Origin: an uncultured Bacteroides sp.
GTDB lineage: Bacteria; Bacteroidota; Bacteroidia; Bacteroidales; Bacteroidaceae
Reading direction: 5' to 3'
Length of the DNA stretch: 5,907 nucleotides
Assembly (NCBI GenBank): GCA_900551445.1
Contig: URWA01000049.1
Coordinates: 1 to 5,907, forward strand
Below the pieces are notes generated by a model. That model did not search any database. It was not told where the DNA came from and saw only the letters and a program-made list of their open reading frames with translations. Within the stretch, counting starts at the first letter, position 1. The number at the start of each line of letters is the position of its first letter. Positions 1 to 5,639 of this stretch are shown in pieces. The translations under genes and the position numbers were made by a program.

Positions 1-54
1 TAGAGCATTAGCCTTCCAAGCTGAGGGTCGCGGGTTTGAGTCCCGTCTTCCGCT
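1..54 (+). tRNA. tRNA-Gly, anticodon TCC (3' part; 5' end outside window)
   Basis: The window opens inside the D arm (gagc at 3-6). The anticodon stem is 8-12 paired with 20-24, enclosing the 7-base loop 13-19 with anticodon TCC at 15-17, which reads glycine GGA and possibly other GGN codons. The T stem is 30-34 paired with 42-46 (one G-T pair), with loop 35-41. The 3' acceptor strand is 47-53 and the discriminator base is T54, as in other glycine tRNAs. No CCA is encoded, so it would be added after transcription. The T loop reads TTTGAGT, so the usually invariant C56 is T. The 5' acceptor strand cannot be checked because it lies outside the window. Confidence 0.95.
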
Positions 55-58
55 CATC

Positions 59-91
59 AAAAAAGCCTGTCCTAAAAAGACAGGCTTTTTT
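59..91. terminator. Bidirectional intrinsic terminator between tRNA-Gly and gcvT
   Basis: The stem 61-71 (AAAAGCCTGTC) pairs perfectly with 79-89 (GACAGGCTTTT) around a 7-base loop, and T runs follow on the plus strand. The run of A at 59-64 gives a U tract for minus-strand transcripts as well. It starts a few bases after the tRNA 3' end and lies 12 bp beyond the gcvT stop codon, so it plausibly ends both converging transcripts. Confidence 0.92.
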
Positions 92-103
92 ATTTTATAC
101 TCC

Positions 104-1189
104 TTATTTCCTGAAAGGAGGTTTCACTACTTGTGCCTTCAGTTTCCGGCCACGATTGTCCAAATAGATTTCCGTACCCGGTTTCGCATAGTCGATTTTG
201 ACATAACCCATACCGATGCCGATTTTCCGTGTAGGCGACATGGTACCCGAAGTCACCTGTCCGATGGTCTCTCCTGCTTCGTTCAGCAACGCATATCCAT
301 GACGCGGAATTCCACGGTCAAGCATTTCAAAGCCTACCAGCTTCCGGCTTACCCCTTCGGCTTTCTGCTTTTCCAGTGCCGCACGGTTGGTAAAGTTCTT
401 TCCATCCACAAACTTCGTGATCCATCCCAATCCGGCTTCCAGCGGAGAAGTCTCGTCGGTAATGTCATTGCCATACAGACAGAAGCCCATCTCCAGACGC
501 AACGTATCGCGGGCACCCAGTCCGATAGGCTTGATGCCGAATTCCTTCCCGGCCTCAAAAATAGCATCCCAGATTTTCATTGCCACTTCCGGATAGAAAT
601 ACAGTTCGAATCCTCCGGCTCCCGTGTATCCTGTATTGGAAATAATCACATTCGGAACCCCGGCGAACTCTCCCACCTTGAATGTATAATAAGGAATCGA
701 TTTCAAATCTACCGGCGTCAGTTTCTGAAGTGTGTCACAAGCCTTCGGGCCTTGCACAGCCAGCTGTGCCATACGGTCGGATGCATTTTCCAGCTCCGCA
801 CCTACCCGGTTATGAGCCACACACCAGTTCCAATCTTTCTCAATATTGGCCGCATTGACCACCAGCATGTATTTTTCGGGTTCGTATGCATACACCAGCA
901 AATCGTCTACAATTCCCCCTGTCTCGTTCGGGAAGCACGTGTACTGCACCTTACCCGGCGTGAGCACTGCCGCATTGTTGGAAGTCACCTCCTGAATAAA
1001 ATCCAGCGCATGAGGACCTTTCACCCAGAATTCTCCCATGTGCGACACGTCGAAGACACCCACCGCATGGCAGACCGTCAAGTGTTCATCAATGATTCCG
1101 GAATATTCAATCGGCATGTTATAACCCGCAAATTCATGCATCTTGGCACCGAGCGCAATGTGCTTCTCGGTAAATGGAGTTGTTTTCAT
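104..1189 (-). CDS. gcvT: Aminomethyltransferase (glycine cleavage system T protein)
   Basis: This 361-residue protein is full length for bacterial GcvT. The T protein takes the aminomethyl group carried on the lipoyl arm of H protein, transfers the methylene to tetrahydrofolate and releases ammonia in the cytoplasm. The N-terminal folate-binding domain is typical (HEFAGYNMPIEY at 18-29, then FDVSHMG at 46-52). The GGIVDD motif at 91-96 ends in D96, which matches the catalytic aspartate position of the Thermotoga maritima enzyme as I recall it. Y188, E195 and R227 lie in GYTGAGGFELY and GARDTLRLEMG, the usual substrate-pocket motifs. The C-terminal domain has GTMSPT at 315-320. The start gives the canonical MKTTPFTEKH beginning; no Shine-Dalgarno precedes it, only an A/T-rich leader, as usual in this phylum. 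It lies 71 bp downstream of pepT on the same strand and has no clear promoter of its own, so co-transcription is likely. The genes for H and P proteins are not in the window. Confidence 0.97.
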   Translation of the reverse strand: MKTTPFTEKHIALGAKMHEFAGYNMPIEYSGIIDEHLTVCHAVGVFDVSHMGEFWVKGPHALDFIQEVTSNNAAVLTPGKVQYTCFPNETGGIVDDLLVYAYEPEKYMLVVNAANIEKDWNWCVAHNRVGAELENASDRMAQLAVQGPKACDTLQKLTPVDLKSIPYYTFKVGEFAGVPNVIISNTGYTGAGGFELYFYPEVAMKIWDAIFEAGKEFGIKPIGLGARDTLRLEMGFCLYGNDITDETSPLEAGLGWITKFVDGKNFTNRAALEKQKAEGVSRKLVGFEMLDRGIPRHGYALLNEAGETIGQVTSGTMSPTRKIGIGMGYVKIDYAKPGTEIYLDNRGRKLKAQVVKPPFRK

Positions 1190-1215
1190 AAGGTATATTT
1201 TAAGGTTGATTGTAT

Positions 1216-1251
1216 AAAGTTGCAGACTTGCCGAAACAAGTCCGCAACTTT
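1216..1251 (-). other. Long hairpin between pepT and gcvT
   Basis: The arms 1216-1230 and 1237-1251 pair in 14 of 15 positions (single A/C mismatch at 1224/1243) around a 6-base loop, CCGAAA. The hairpin begins about 10 bp after the pepT stop codon and ends some 26 bp before the gcvT start. No U tract follows on the minus strand (the next bases are ATACAATC), so it does not look like a standard intrinsic terminator. It could protect the 3' end of pepT mRNA, mark a processing site, or partially attenuate readthrough into gcvT. The structure is directly visible; the role is inferred. Confidence 0.7.
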
Positions 1252-1260
1252 CAGAATGAT

Positions 1261-2490
1261 TTAACGATATCTTTTGGCGGTCAGTTCGGCAATCTTCACA
1301 ACCACCATCATAGCCTTCTCGATAGACTGGATAGGCACGAACTCATAACGTCCGTGGAAATTCAGACCTCCGGCAAAAATATTCGGGCAAGGAAGGCCTT
1401 TGAACGAAAGCTGTGCCCCGTCTGTTCCCCCGCGAATGGCTTTCACCTTCGGGGTGACCCCTGCTTCCTGCATGGCTGCAAAAGCAATGTCGATGATGTG
1501 CATCAACGGCTCCACCTGCTGGCGCATGTTGTAATACTGGTCTTTCAGCTCCACAGATACCGTACCTTCTCCGTACTTCTGATTCAACTGTGCAGCATAG
1601 TCCAGCAAGGCCTGCTTGCGCGCCTCAAACTTCTGACGGTCATGGTCGCGGACGATGTAAGACAACACGGTTTTTTCCACTTCACCTTCCATCCCAATCA
1701 GGTGATAGAAACCTTCATATCCCTCCGTCGTACCCGGAGTCTCATTGGCGGGAAGCAAGGAAGCATATTCAGTGGCTACCAGCAAAGAATTGATCATCTT
1801 GTTCTTGGCATATCCCGGATGCACGTTACGTCCCTTCACCACCACTTTGGCTGCTGCCGCATTGAAGTTCTCGAACTCCAGTTCGCCCACTTCGCCGCCG
1901 TCCATCGTATAAGCCCATTTCGCACCGAACTTCTCCACGTCAAACTTATGGGCTCCCAGGCCGATTTCCTCATCCGGATTAAAACCGATACGGATATCCC
2001 CATGCTCGATTTCCGGATGTGCCTTCAGATAGGCCACTGCCCCTACGATTTCCGCAATTCCAGCCTTGTCGTCGGCTCCCAGCAGGGTATGACCGTCGGT
2101 CACAATCAAATCTTCACCCACATGATCCAGCAGTTCGGGGAAATTCTTCGGCGACAAAATGATATGCTCTTCTGCACACAACGGAATATCCTGTCCGTCA
2201 TATTTCTCCACAATGCGCGGTTTCACATTCGCCCCGCTCATGTCGGGACTGGTGTCCATGTGGGAAATAAAACCGATAACCGGCACCTCATGGTCCACGT
2301 TCGAAGGCAGCGTGGCAAACAGATAACCGTTTTCATCGAGCGAAATATCTTTCAGTCCCAGTTTTTCCAGTTCTTCCCTCAGATAACGGGCGAACACCAT
2401 CTGCTTCGGCGTACTTGGCGTTACCCCGGTCGACTCGTCCGACTGTGTATCAAAAGTCACATACTTTAAAAAGCGTTCAATTACTGTCAT
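1261..2490 (-). CDS. pepT: Peptidase T (tripeptide aminopeptidase, M20 family)
   Basis: This 409-residue protein is the usual length for PepT. It is a cytoplasmic di-zinc aminopeptidase that removes the N-terminal residue from tripeptides. All expected M20B residues are visible: zinc ligand H77 and catalytic D79 in SHMDT (76-80), bridging D140 in GADDKAG (138-144), catalytic E174 and zinc ligand E175 in NPDEEIG (171-177), D197 in TMDGGE (195-200), and H379 in NFHGRYEF (377-384). The dimerisation (lid) domain lies roughly between 207 and 320, with NVHPGYAKNKMINS at 222-235 and the substrate-binding IRGGTDGAQLS motif at 352-362. It is the first gene of a probable pepT-gcvT transcription unit and is divergent from the outer-membrane protein gene at 2724. 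A matching -33/-7 promoter with an overlapping palindrome lies just upstream. A link to nutrient or oxygen control, as known for PepT in enterobacteria, cannot be read from this sequence. Confidence 0.98.
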   Translation of the reverse strand: MTVIERFLKYVTFDTQSDESTGVTPSTPKQMVFARYLREELEKLGLKDISLDENGYLFATLPSNVDHEVPVIGFISHMDTSPDMSGANVKPRIVEKYDGQDIPLCAEEHIILSPKNFPELLDHVGEDLIVTDGHTLLGADDKAGIAEIVGAVAYLKAHPEIEHGDIRIGFNPDEEIGLGAHKFDVEKFGAKWAYTMDGGEVGELEFENFNAAAAKVVVKGRNVHPGYAKNKMINSLLVATEYASLLPANETPGTTEGYEGFYHLIGMEGEVEKTVLSYIVRDHDRQKFEARKQALLDYAAQLNQKYGEGTVSVELKDQYYNMRQQVEPLMHIIDIAFAAMQEAGVTPKVKAIRGGTDGAQLSFKGLPCPNIFAGGLNFHGRYEFVPIQSIEKAMMVVVKIAELTAKRYR

Positions 2491-2512
2491 ATACTTTATT
2501 ATTTACAAATAT

Positions 2513-2533
2513 CTTACTTTCTGTAAAAGTAAG
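2513..2533. promoter_or_regulatory. Perfect inverted repeat overlapping the pepT -7 element (possible operator)
   Basis: CTTACTTT (2513-2520) and AAAGTAAG (2526-2533) are perfect 8-bp inverted repeats separated by 5 bases. The repeat covers the predicted -7 element and start point of pepT transcription, where a dimeric repressor could act. It could also form a small hairpin at the very 5' end of the transcript. No regulator family is recognisable from the site alone. Confidence 0.45.
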
Positions 2534-2556
2534 AAATACCCTAAAAACGACCAAAA
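2524..2556 (-). promoter_or_regulatory. Predicted pepT promoter (Bacteroides -33/-7 type)
   Basis: Reading the minus strand, TTTTG (2556-2552) is followed after exactly 20 bases by TACTTTTA (2531-2524). The second element matches the Bacteroides -7 consensus TAnnTTTG at 7 of 8 positions, and the spacing fits the -33/-7 arrangement of the phylum's main sigma factor. Transcription would start near 2518, giving a leader of about 28 bases. A second, weaker match (GATATTTG, 2513-2506) lacks a partner and is the less likely choice. Confidence 0.6.
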
Positions 2557-2620
2557 TACTTACCATTTTTTATTAGAACGCAAGAATGATTTACCTTGAT
2601 TCCGGAAAAATCCATCACAC

Positions 2621-2642
2621 CCACAGACTTTCCACAGACTTT
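2621..2642. repeat. Two tandem 11-bp direct repeats in the divergent intergenic region
   Basis: CCACAGACTTT occurs twice back to back (2621-2631 and 2632-2642). The 11-bp period is about one helical turn, so both copies present the same DNA face. They lie about 65 bp upstream of the -7 element at 2712 and about 65 bp upstream of the pepT -33 element, so they could bind a regulator for either or both genes. Chance duplication is equally possible. The rest of the 233-bp gap (2491-2723) holds the two promoters and A/T-rich sequence with no gene. Confidence 0.4.
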
Positions 2643-2711
2643 TAAGTTAAAAAGATAGGCCCATTCCATAATCTCTTAAAACAAGACCAGACAGATTCAG
2701 GCGTTTTTTTG

Positions 2712-2719
2712 TAATTTTG
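2712..2719 (+). promoter_or_regulatory. -7 promoter element of the Omp85-type gene, nearly abutting the ATG
   Basis: TAATTTTG matches the Bacteroides -7 consensus TAnnTTTG exactly and ends only 4 bases before the start codon at 2724. No TTTG is seen about 20 bases further upstream, so the -33 element is missing or very weak. The normal distance from the -7 element to the start point would place transcription initiation at or within a few bases of the ATG, giving an almost leaderless message. Confidence 0.6.
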
Positions 2720-2723
2720 CCGC

Positions 2724-3926
2724 ATGAAAAAATACCTACTTATCTGCATTTATTGCCTGTTTGCCATCATGGGGAATGCACAAGAAGCTTTGCAAGCACA
2801 AGACAGCCTGCACATCCAGCAGCAAACAGCGAAAGAGCTCAAGAAAAAGAAGAAAGCCGAACGCAACTTTCACTATAATATATTGGGTGGACCCAGCTAT
2901 ACCCCCGACTTCGGTCTGCTGGTAGGCGGTAGTGCCCTCATGACTTTCCGGATGAACCCGAAAGATACGACCATGCGCCGTTCGGTCATTCCTGCAGCCT
3001 TGGCTTTCATGTTCAACGGAGGACTCAATCTGGTGGTAAAGCCGCAGCTATTCTTCCAAAACGACCGTTTCCGCATCTTCGGACAGTTCTCGTTCAAAAA
3101 CACACGGGAAAATTTCTATGGCGTAGGATACAGCACCAACAAGAATTATGTGCGCAGCGACTCTACCAGCCAATACCGCTACAGCGGTATTCAAATCAAT
3201 CCCTGGTTTCTGTTCCGCTTAGGAGAAAGCAACTTCTTTGCCGGGCCACAGATTGACATCACCTACGACCACATCATGGATCCTGCCAAATACCTGGTGG
3301 AACAACCGGACTATAAACGGGCTGGAGGTACCGCCGACGGCTATAAGGATTTCAGTTCGGGTATCGGCTTCCTGCTGACCTACGATACGCGCGACGTACC
3401 GGCCAATCCTTACAAAGGATTGTATTTCGACCTGAGAGGACTGATGTATGAAAAATTCTTGGGAAGCAACACCAGTTTCTACCGTGTAGAACTGGACTAC
3501 CGGCAATATAAAACGGTAGGGAAACGAAAGGTACTGGCCTGGACAGTACAGAGCAAACATTCTTTCGGACATAACCTTCCATTGAACAAGTACGTACTGA
3601 GCGGCACGCCTTTCGACCTGCGAGGATATTACATGGGACAATACCGCGACAAATCGTCGCACGTGGCCCTGGCAGAATACCGCCAGATGTTCAATACCGA
3701 CCAAAGCAACTGGATCAAAAAGGTCATCAACCGGCTGGGCTTCGTGGCGTGGGGTGGATGCGGCTTCATGGGGCCTACTCCCGGAAAAATTGAAGGGGTA
3801 CTTCCCAATGCCGGACTCGGACTCCGTATCGAGGTACAACCCCGCATGAACGTACGTCTGGATTTGGGACGTGATTTTACCAACCGGCAGAACCTGTTTT
3901 ATTTCAACATGACCGAGGCTTTCTAA
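2724..3926 (+). CDS. Omp85/BamA-superfamily outer-membrane beta-barrel protein without POTRA domains
   Basis: This 400-residue protein starts with a clear signal peptide (MKKYLLICIYCLFAIMGNA, predicted cleavage after residue 19). A short Gln- and Lys-rich linker follows (20-48, five lysines at 40-44), and the remainder is amphipathic beta-strand sequence to the C terminus. The superfamily is indicated by YDTRDVPANPYKGLYFDLRG (220-239), the usual mid-barrel signature, and by LRGY (299-302), the conserved (V/L)RG(F/Y) motif of the loop that folds into the barrel. The chain ends in Phe, as expected for a beta-signal recognised by the Bam machinery. BamA and TamA carry several POTRA domains before the barrel; here there is no room for even one, so this belongs with short Omp85 proteins found in Bacteroidetes. 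Its job, whether pore, lipid handling or assembly of surface proteins, is unknown. The next internal Met (16) would destroy the signal peptide, which supports the chosen start. It stands alone between a divergent and a convergent neighbour. Confidence 0.9.
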   Translation: MKKYLLICIYCLFAIMGNAQEALQAQDSLHIQQQTAKELKKKKKAERNFHYNILGGPSYTPDFGLLVGGSALMTFRMNPKDTTMRRSVIPAALAFMFNGGLNLVVKPQLFFQNDRFRIFGQFSFKNTRENFYGVGYSTNKNYVRSDSTSQYRYSGIQINPWFLFRLGESNFFAGPQIDITYDHIMDPAKYLVEQPDYKRAGGTADGYKDFSSGIGFLLTYDTRDVPANPYKGLYFDLRGLMYEKFLGSNTSFYRVELDYRQYKTVGKRKVLAWTVQSKHSFGHNLPLNKYVLSGTPFDLRGYYMGQYRDKSSHVALAEYRQMFNTDQSNWIKKVINRLGFVAWGGCGFMGPTPGKIEGVLPNAGLGLRIEVQPRMNVRLDLGRDFTNRQNLFYFNMTEAF

Positions 3927-3968
3927 AAAACACCCCGACAAATTCCCCCTTGTATCACAGCATTTTCT

Positions 3969-4052
3969 CTGTCCCACACTGTGGGATACAAAAACCACAC
4001 TGTGAAATACATATCCCGCAGTGTGGGACACATATTTCACAGTGTGGTACAG
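3969..4052. repeat. Array of four palindromes with exact 21-bp periodicity
   Basis: Four near-identical palindromes with the core CACA-C/G-TGTG are centred at 3979, 4000, 4021 and 4042, exactly 21 bp apart. Writing each half-site outward from its centre gives eight copies close to TGTGRRAYAY, for example TGTGGGATAC, TGTGAAATAC, TGTGGGACAC and TGTGAAATAT. Units 1 and 3 are reverse complements of each other (18 of 19 bases, 3970-3988 against 4012-4030). Units 2 and 4 are also reverse complements (15 of 15, 3995-4009 against 4033-4047). The order is therefore a-b-a'-b', and the whole 84 bp is also an imperfect dyad around 4010/4011 (29 of 42 positions). It fills the gap between two convergent genes. 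Plausible roles are a bidirectional transcript end or a protein-binding array on one DNA face. I do not recognise a named repeat family. Confidence 0.9.
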
Positions 4053-4084
4053 AAAATATTCTTATGCATTTTCCAGAATGTACA

Positions 4085-4107
4085 GGGAGGATTCTGTTTA
4101 TCCTCCC
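4085..4107 (-). terminator. Possible terminator hairpin downstream of the purF-like gene
   Basis: GGGAGGAT (4085-4092) pairs perfectly with ATCCTCCC (4100-4107) around a 7-base loop, about 21 bp beyond the stop codon of the purF-like gene. Neither strand has a clear U tract after the stem, so termination would be weak or factor-assisted. It lies beside the palindrome array, and the two may together separate the converging transcripts. No other gene is seen in 3927-4128. Confidence 0.5.
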
Positions 4108-4128
4108 CGCCACATCCGAAACATATTA

Positions 4129-5535
4129 TCAGAAGCAGCTGGAACCGTCGAAACAGTGAGTGCAGACCTTACACTTCGGTAGTCCGATAGCCTCAATCAA
4201 CGTCTCCAACGTATTGAATTTCAATGAAGTCAATCCGAAACGGGCACGGATACGTTCCACCAGTTCCTTGTATTCCGGAGAATCCGTTGTCGCATATTTG
4301 TCCAATTTGGCATTTTCGTCGCCCTCAATTTCCTTAATGATGCGACGGGTAATCAATTCCATGTCACTCTTGGAGGAAGTGAACCCGATGAAAGGACATC
4401 CGTAAATCAGGGGCGGACATGCGATACGCATGTGTACTTCCTTTGCTCCGTAATCATACAAAACGTTCACATTGTCACGGAGCTGCGTGCCACGTACGAT
4501 GGAGTCATCACAGAACAACAGACGTTTTCCTTGCAACATGGCCCGGTTCGGAATCAATTTCATCTTGGCCACCAGCGAACGCATGCTCTGGTTGCTCGGT
4601 GTAAAGCTTCTGGGCCAGGTAGGAGTATATTTGGCAATAGCCCGGTGATAGGGAACCCCTTTTCCTTCGGCATACCCCAATGCCATTCCGACACCCGAAT
4701 CAGGGATACCACATACGCAATCCACTTCCGAATTGTCGCACTGCCCCATCTTGTAGCCGCTCATGAAACGCACTTCTTCTACATTTTTCCCTTCATAGCA
4801 GGAAACCGGGAAACCATAGTACACCCACAGGAACGAACAAATCTGCATCTTTTCGTTCGGTTTGCGAAGCTGTTCAAGGCCGTCGGCCCGCATACGCAAA
4901 ATCTCTCCCGGACCTACGTAACGGTCAATTTCAAAATCCAAGTTCGGAAGACTGCTCGACTCACTGGTTGCCGCGTATGCTCCTTCCTTCTTCCCGATAA
5001 CAATCGGTGTACGCCCCCATTTGTCACGGGCTACGATAATCCCGTCTTCCGTCAGAATCAACATGGAACAAGAACCCTTGATTTTTTGGAACACATTCTC
5101 AATGCCTTCCACAAAATCTTTTCCCTGCACGATGAGCAATGCCACCAGTTCCGTAGGATTGGTCTTTCCCATACTCATTTCAGAGAAATGCATATTGCTG
5201 TCCAACAGTTCCTTCACCAGTTCATCCATGTTATTGATTTTTGCCACCGTCACAATCGCAAAACGTCCCAGGTGTGAATTGATCATGATGGGCTGAGGAT
5301 CCGTGTCACTGATGACACCGATACCCGACTTGCCCTTAAACTTCGGAAGTTCATCTTCGAACTTCGTACGAAAGTAAGAACTTTCCAGGTTATGGATTGA
5401 ACGTATGAAACCCTCGCCTTCGGCGTATGTAGCCATACCGGCGCGTTTCGTTCCCAAATGTGAATTGTAATCCGTACCGTAAAATAAATCGGTCACGCAT
5501 TCAGCCTTAGAGACTGTTCCGAAAAAGCCACCCAT
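4129..5535 (-). CDS. purF: PurF-type phosphoribosyltransferase with a degenerate glutaminase domain
   Basis: This 468-residue protein is collinear with amidophosphoribosyltransferase (PurF), which makes phosphoribosylamine from PRPP and glutamine in the first step of purine synthesis. The phosphoribosyltransferase half looks intact: GIPDSGVGMALGYA (276-289), the flexible-loop region PRSFTPSNQSMR (308-319), KMKL (324-327), and the PRPP loop CDDSIVRGTQ (342-351). Cysteines C233, C380, C458 and C461 match the four [4Fe-4S] ligands of Bacillus subtilis PurF as I recall that sequence. The N-terminal Ntn-glutaminase half aligns but has lost its chemistry: it begins MGGFFG where active enzymes have CG(V/I)xG, so the nucleophilic Cys is Gly2. 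The positions of Arg73, Asn101, Gly102 and Asp127 of E. coli PurF appear to be S76, V97, A98 and P127. An in-frame TAA two codons upstream of the ATG excludes a longer start carrying the Cys. It may use free ammonia, work with another glutaminase subunit, or have a different role. The family is certain; the activity is not. Confidence 0.9.
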   Translation of the reverse strand: MGGFFGTVSKAECVTDLFYGTDYNSHLGTKRAGMATYAEGEGFIRSIHNLESSYFRTKFEDELPKFKGKSGIGVISDTDPQPIMINSHLGRFAIVTVAKINNMDELVKELLDSNMHFSEMSMGKTNPTELVALLIVQGKDFVEGIENVFQKIKGSCSMLILTEDGIIVARDKWGRTPIVIGKKEGAYAATSESSSLPNLDFEIDRYVGPGEILRMRADGLEQLRKPNEKMQICSFLWVYYGFPVSCYEGKNVEEVRFMSGYKMGQCDNSEVDCVCGIPDSGVGMALGYAEGKGVPYHRAIAKYTPTWPRSFTPSNQSMRSLVAKMKLIPNRAMLQGKRLLFCDDSIVRGTQLRDNVNVLYDYGAKEVHMRIACPPLIYGCPFIGFTSSKSDMELITRRIIKEIEGDENAKLDKYATTDSPEYKELVERIRARFGLTSLKFNTLETLIEAIGLPKCKVCTHCFDGSSCF

Positions 5536-5572
5536 TCTTTATGTCTTATTAAGTTGTTATGATTTTCGGGTG

Positions 5573-5580
5573 CAAAAGTA
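5573..5580 (-). promoter_or_regulatory. -7 promoter element of the purF-like gene
   Basis: Reading the minus strand, TACTTTTG is an exact match to the Bacteroides -7 consensus TAnnTTTG and lies 37 bp upstream of the ATG, giving a leader of about 30 bases. No TTTG is found at the expected -33 distance, so an activator may be needed or the -33 element is degenerate. No purine riboswitch or other structured leader is visible in the short leader. Confidence 0.55.
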
Positions 5581-5601
5581 CAGAAAAAAAACGGGAAGTC
5601 C

Positions 5602-5639
5602 TTATGCGTAAAAAACCTTACACATATTTTTTTACATAA
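5602..5639. repeat. A/T-rich inverted repeat upstream of the purF-like promoter
   Basis: TTATGCGTAAAAAA (5602-5615) is the inverse complement of TTTTTTACATAA (5628-5639), apart from a 2-base bulge (GC), with 12 bases between the arms. It sits just upstream of the -7 element at 5573-5580 on the minus strand, where it spans the -33 region and beyond. It could be a regulator site, but A/T-rich sequence produces such matches by chance. The rest of 5536-5768 shows no gene and only short weak hairpins, such as CCCTTT/AAAGGG at 5700-5715. Confidence 0.35.

Noticed and set aside
1190..1260. Glycine riboswitch upstream of gcvT
   Set aside because: Only 71 bp separate pepT and gcvT, and they hold a simple hairpin, not the conserved glycine aptamer core.
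131..1264. Long plus-strand open frame opposite gcvT
   Set aside because: It is antisense to a well-conserved gcvT, and its translation is low-complexity in character (rich in His, Arg, Cys and Phe) with no recognisable domain.
1210..2469. Long plus-strand open frame opposite pepT
   Set aside because: It is antisense to pepT, whose catalytic residues are all present; the His-rich translation is typical of a shadow frame.
2630..2638. DnaA box (TTTCCACA-like) in the divergent intergenic region
   Set aside because: A single imperfect match that is part of the 11-bp direct repeat; no cluster of boxes or other origin features.
3219..4040. Minus-strand 273-codon open frame opposite the Omp85-type gene
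   Set aside because: It starts inside the palindrome array and runs antisense through the barrel coding region; no promoter or domain supports it.
3969..4052. CRISPR array
   Set aside because: The 21-bp units are contiguous palindromes without unique spacers of 30 bp or so, and no cas genes are nearby.
4432..5277. Plus-strand 281-codon open frame opposite the purF-like gene
   Set aside because: Antisense shadow of a conserved coding sequence.
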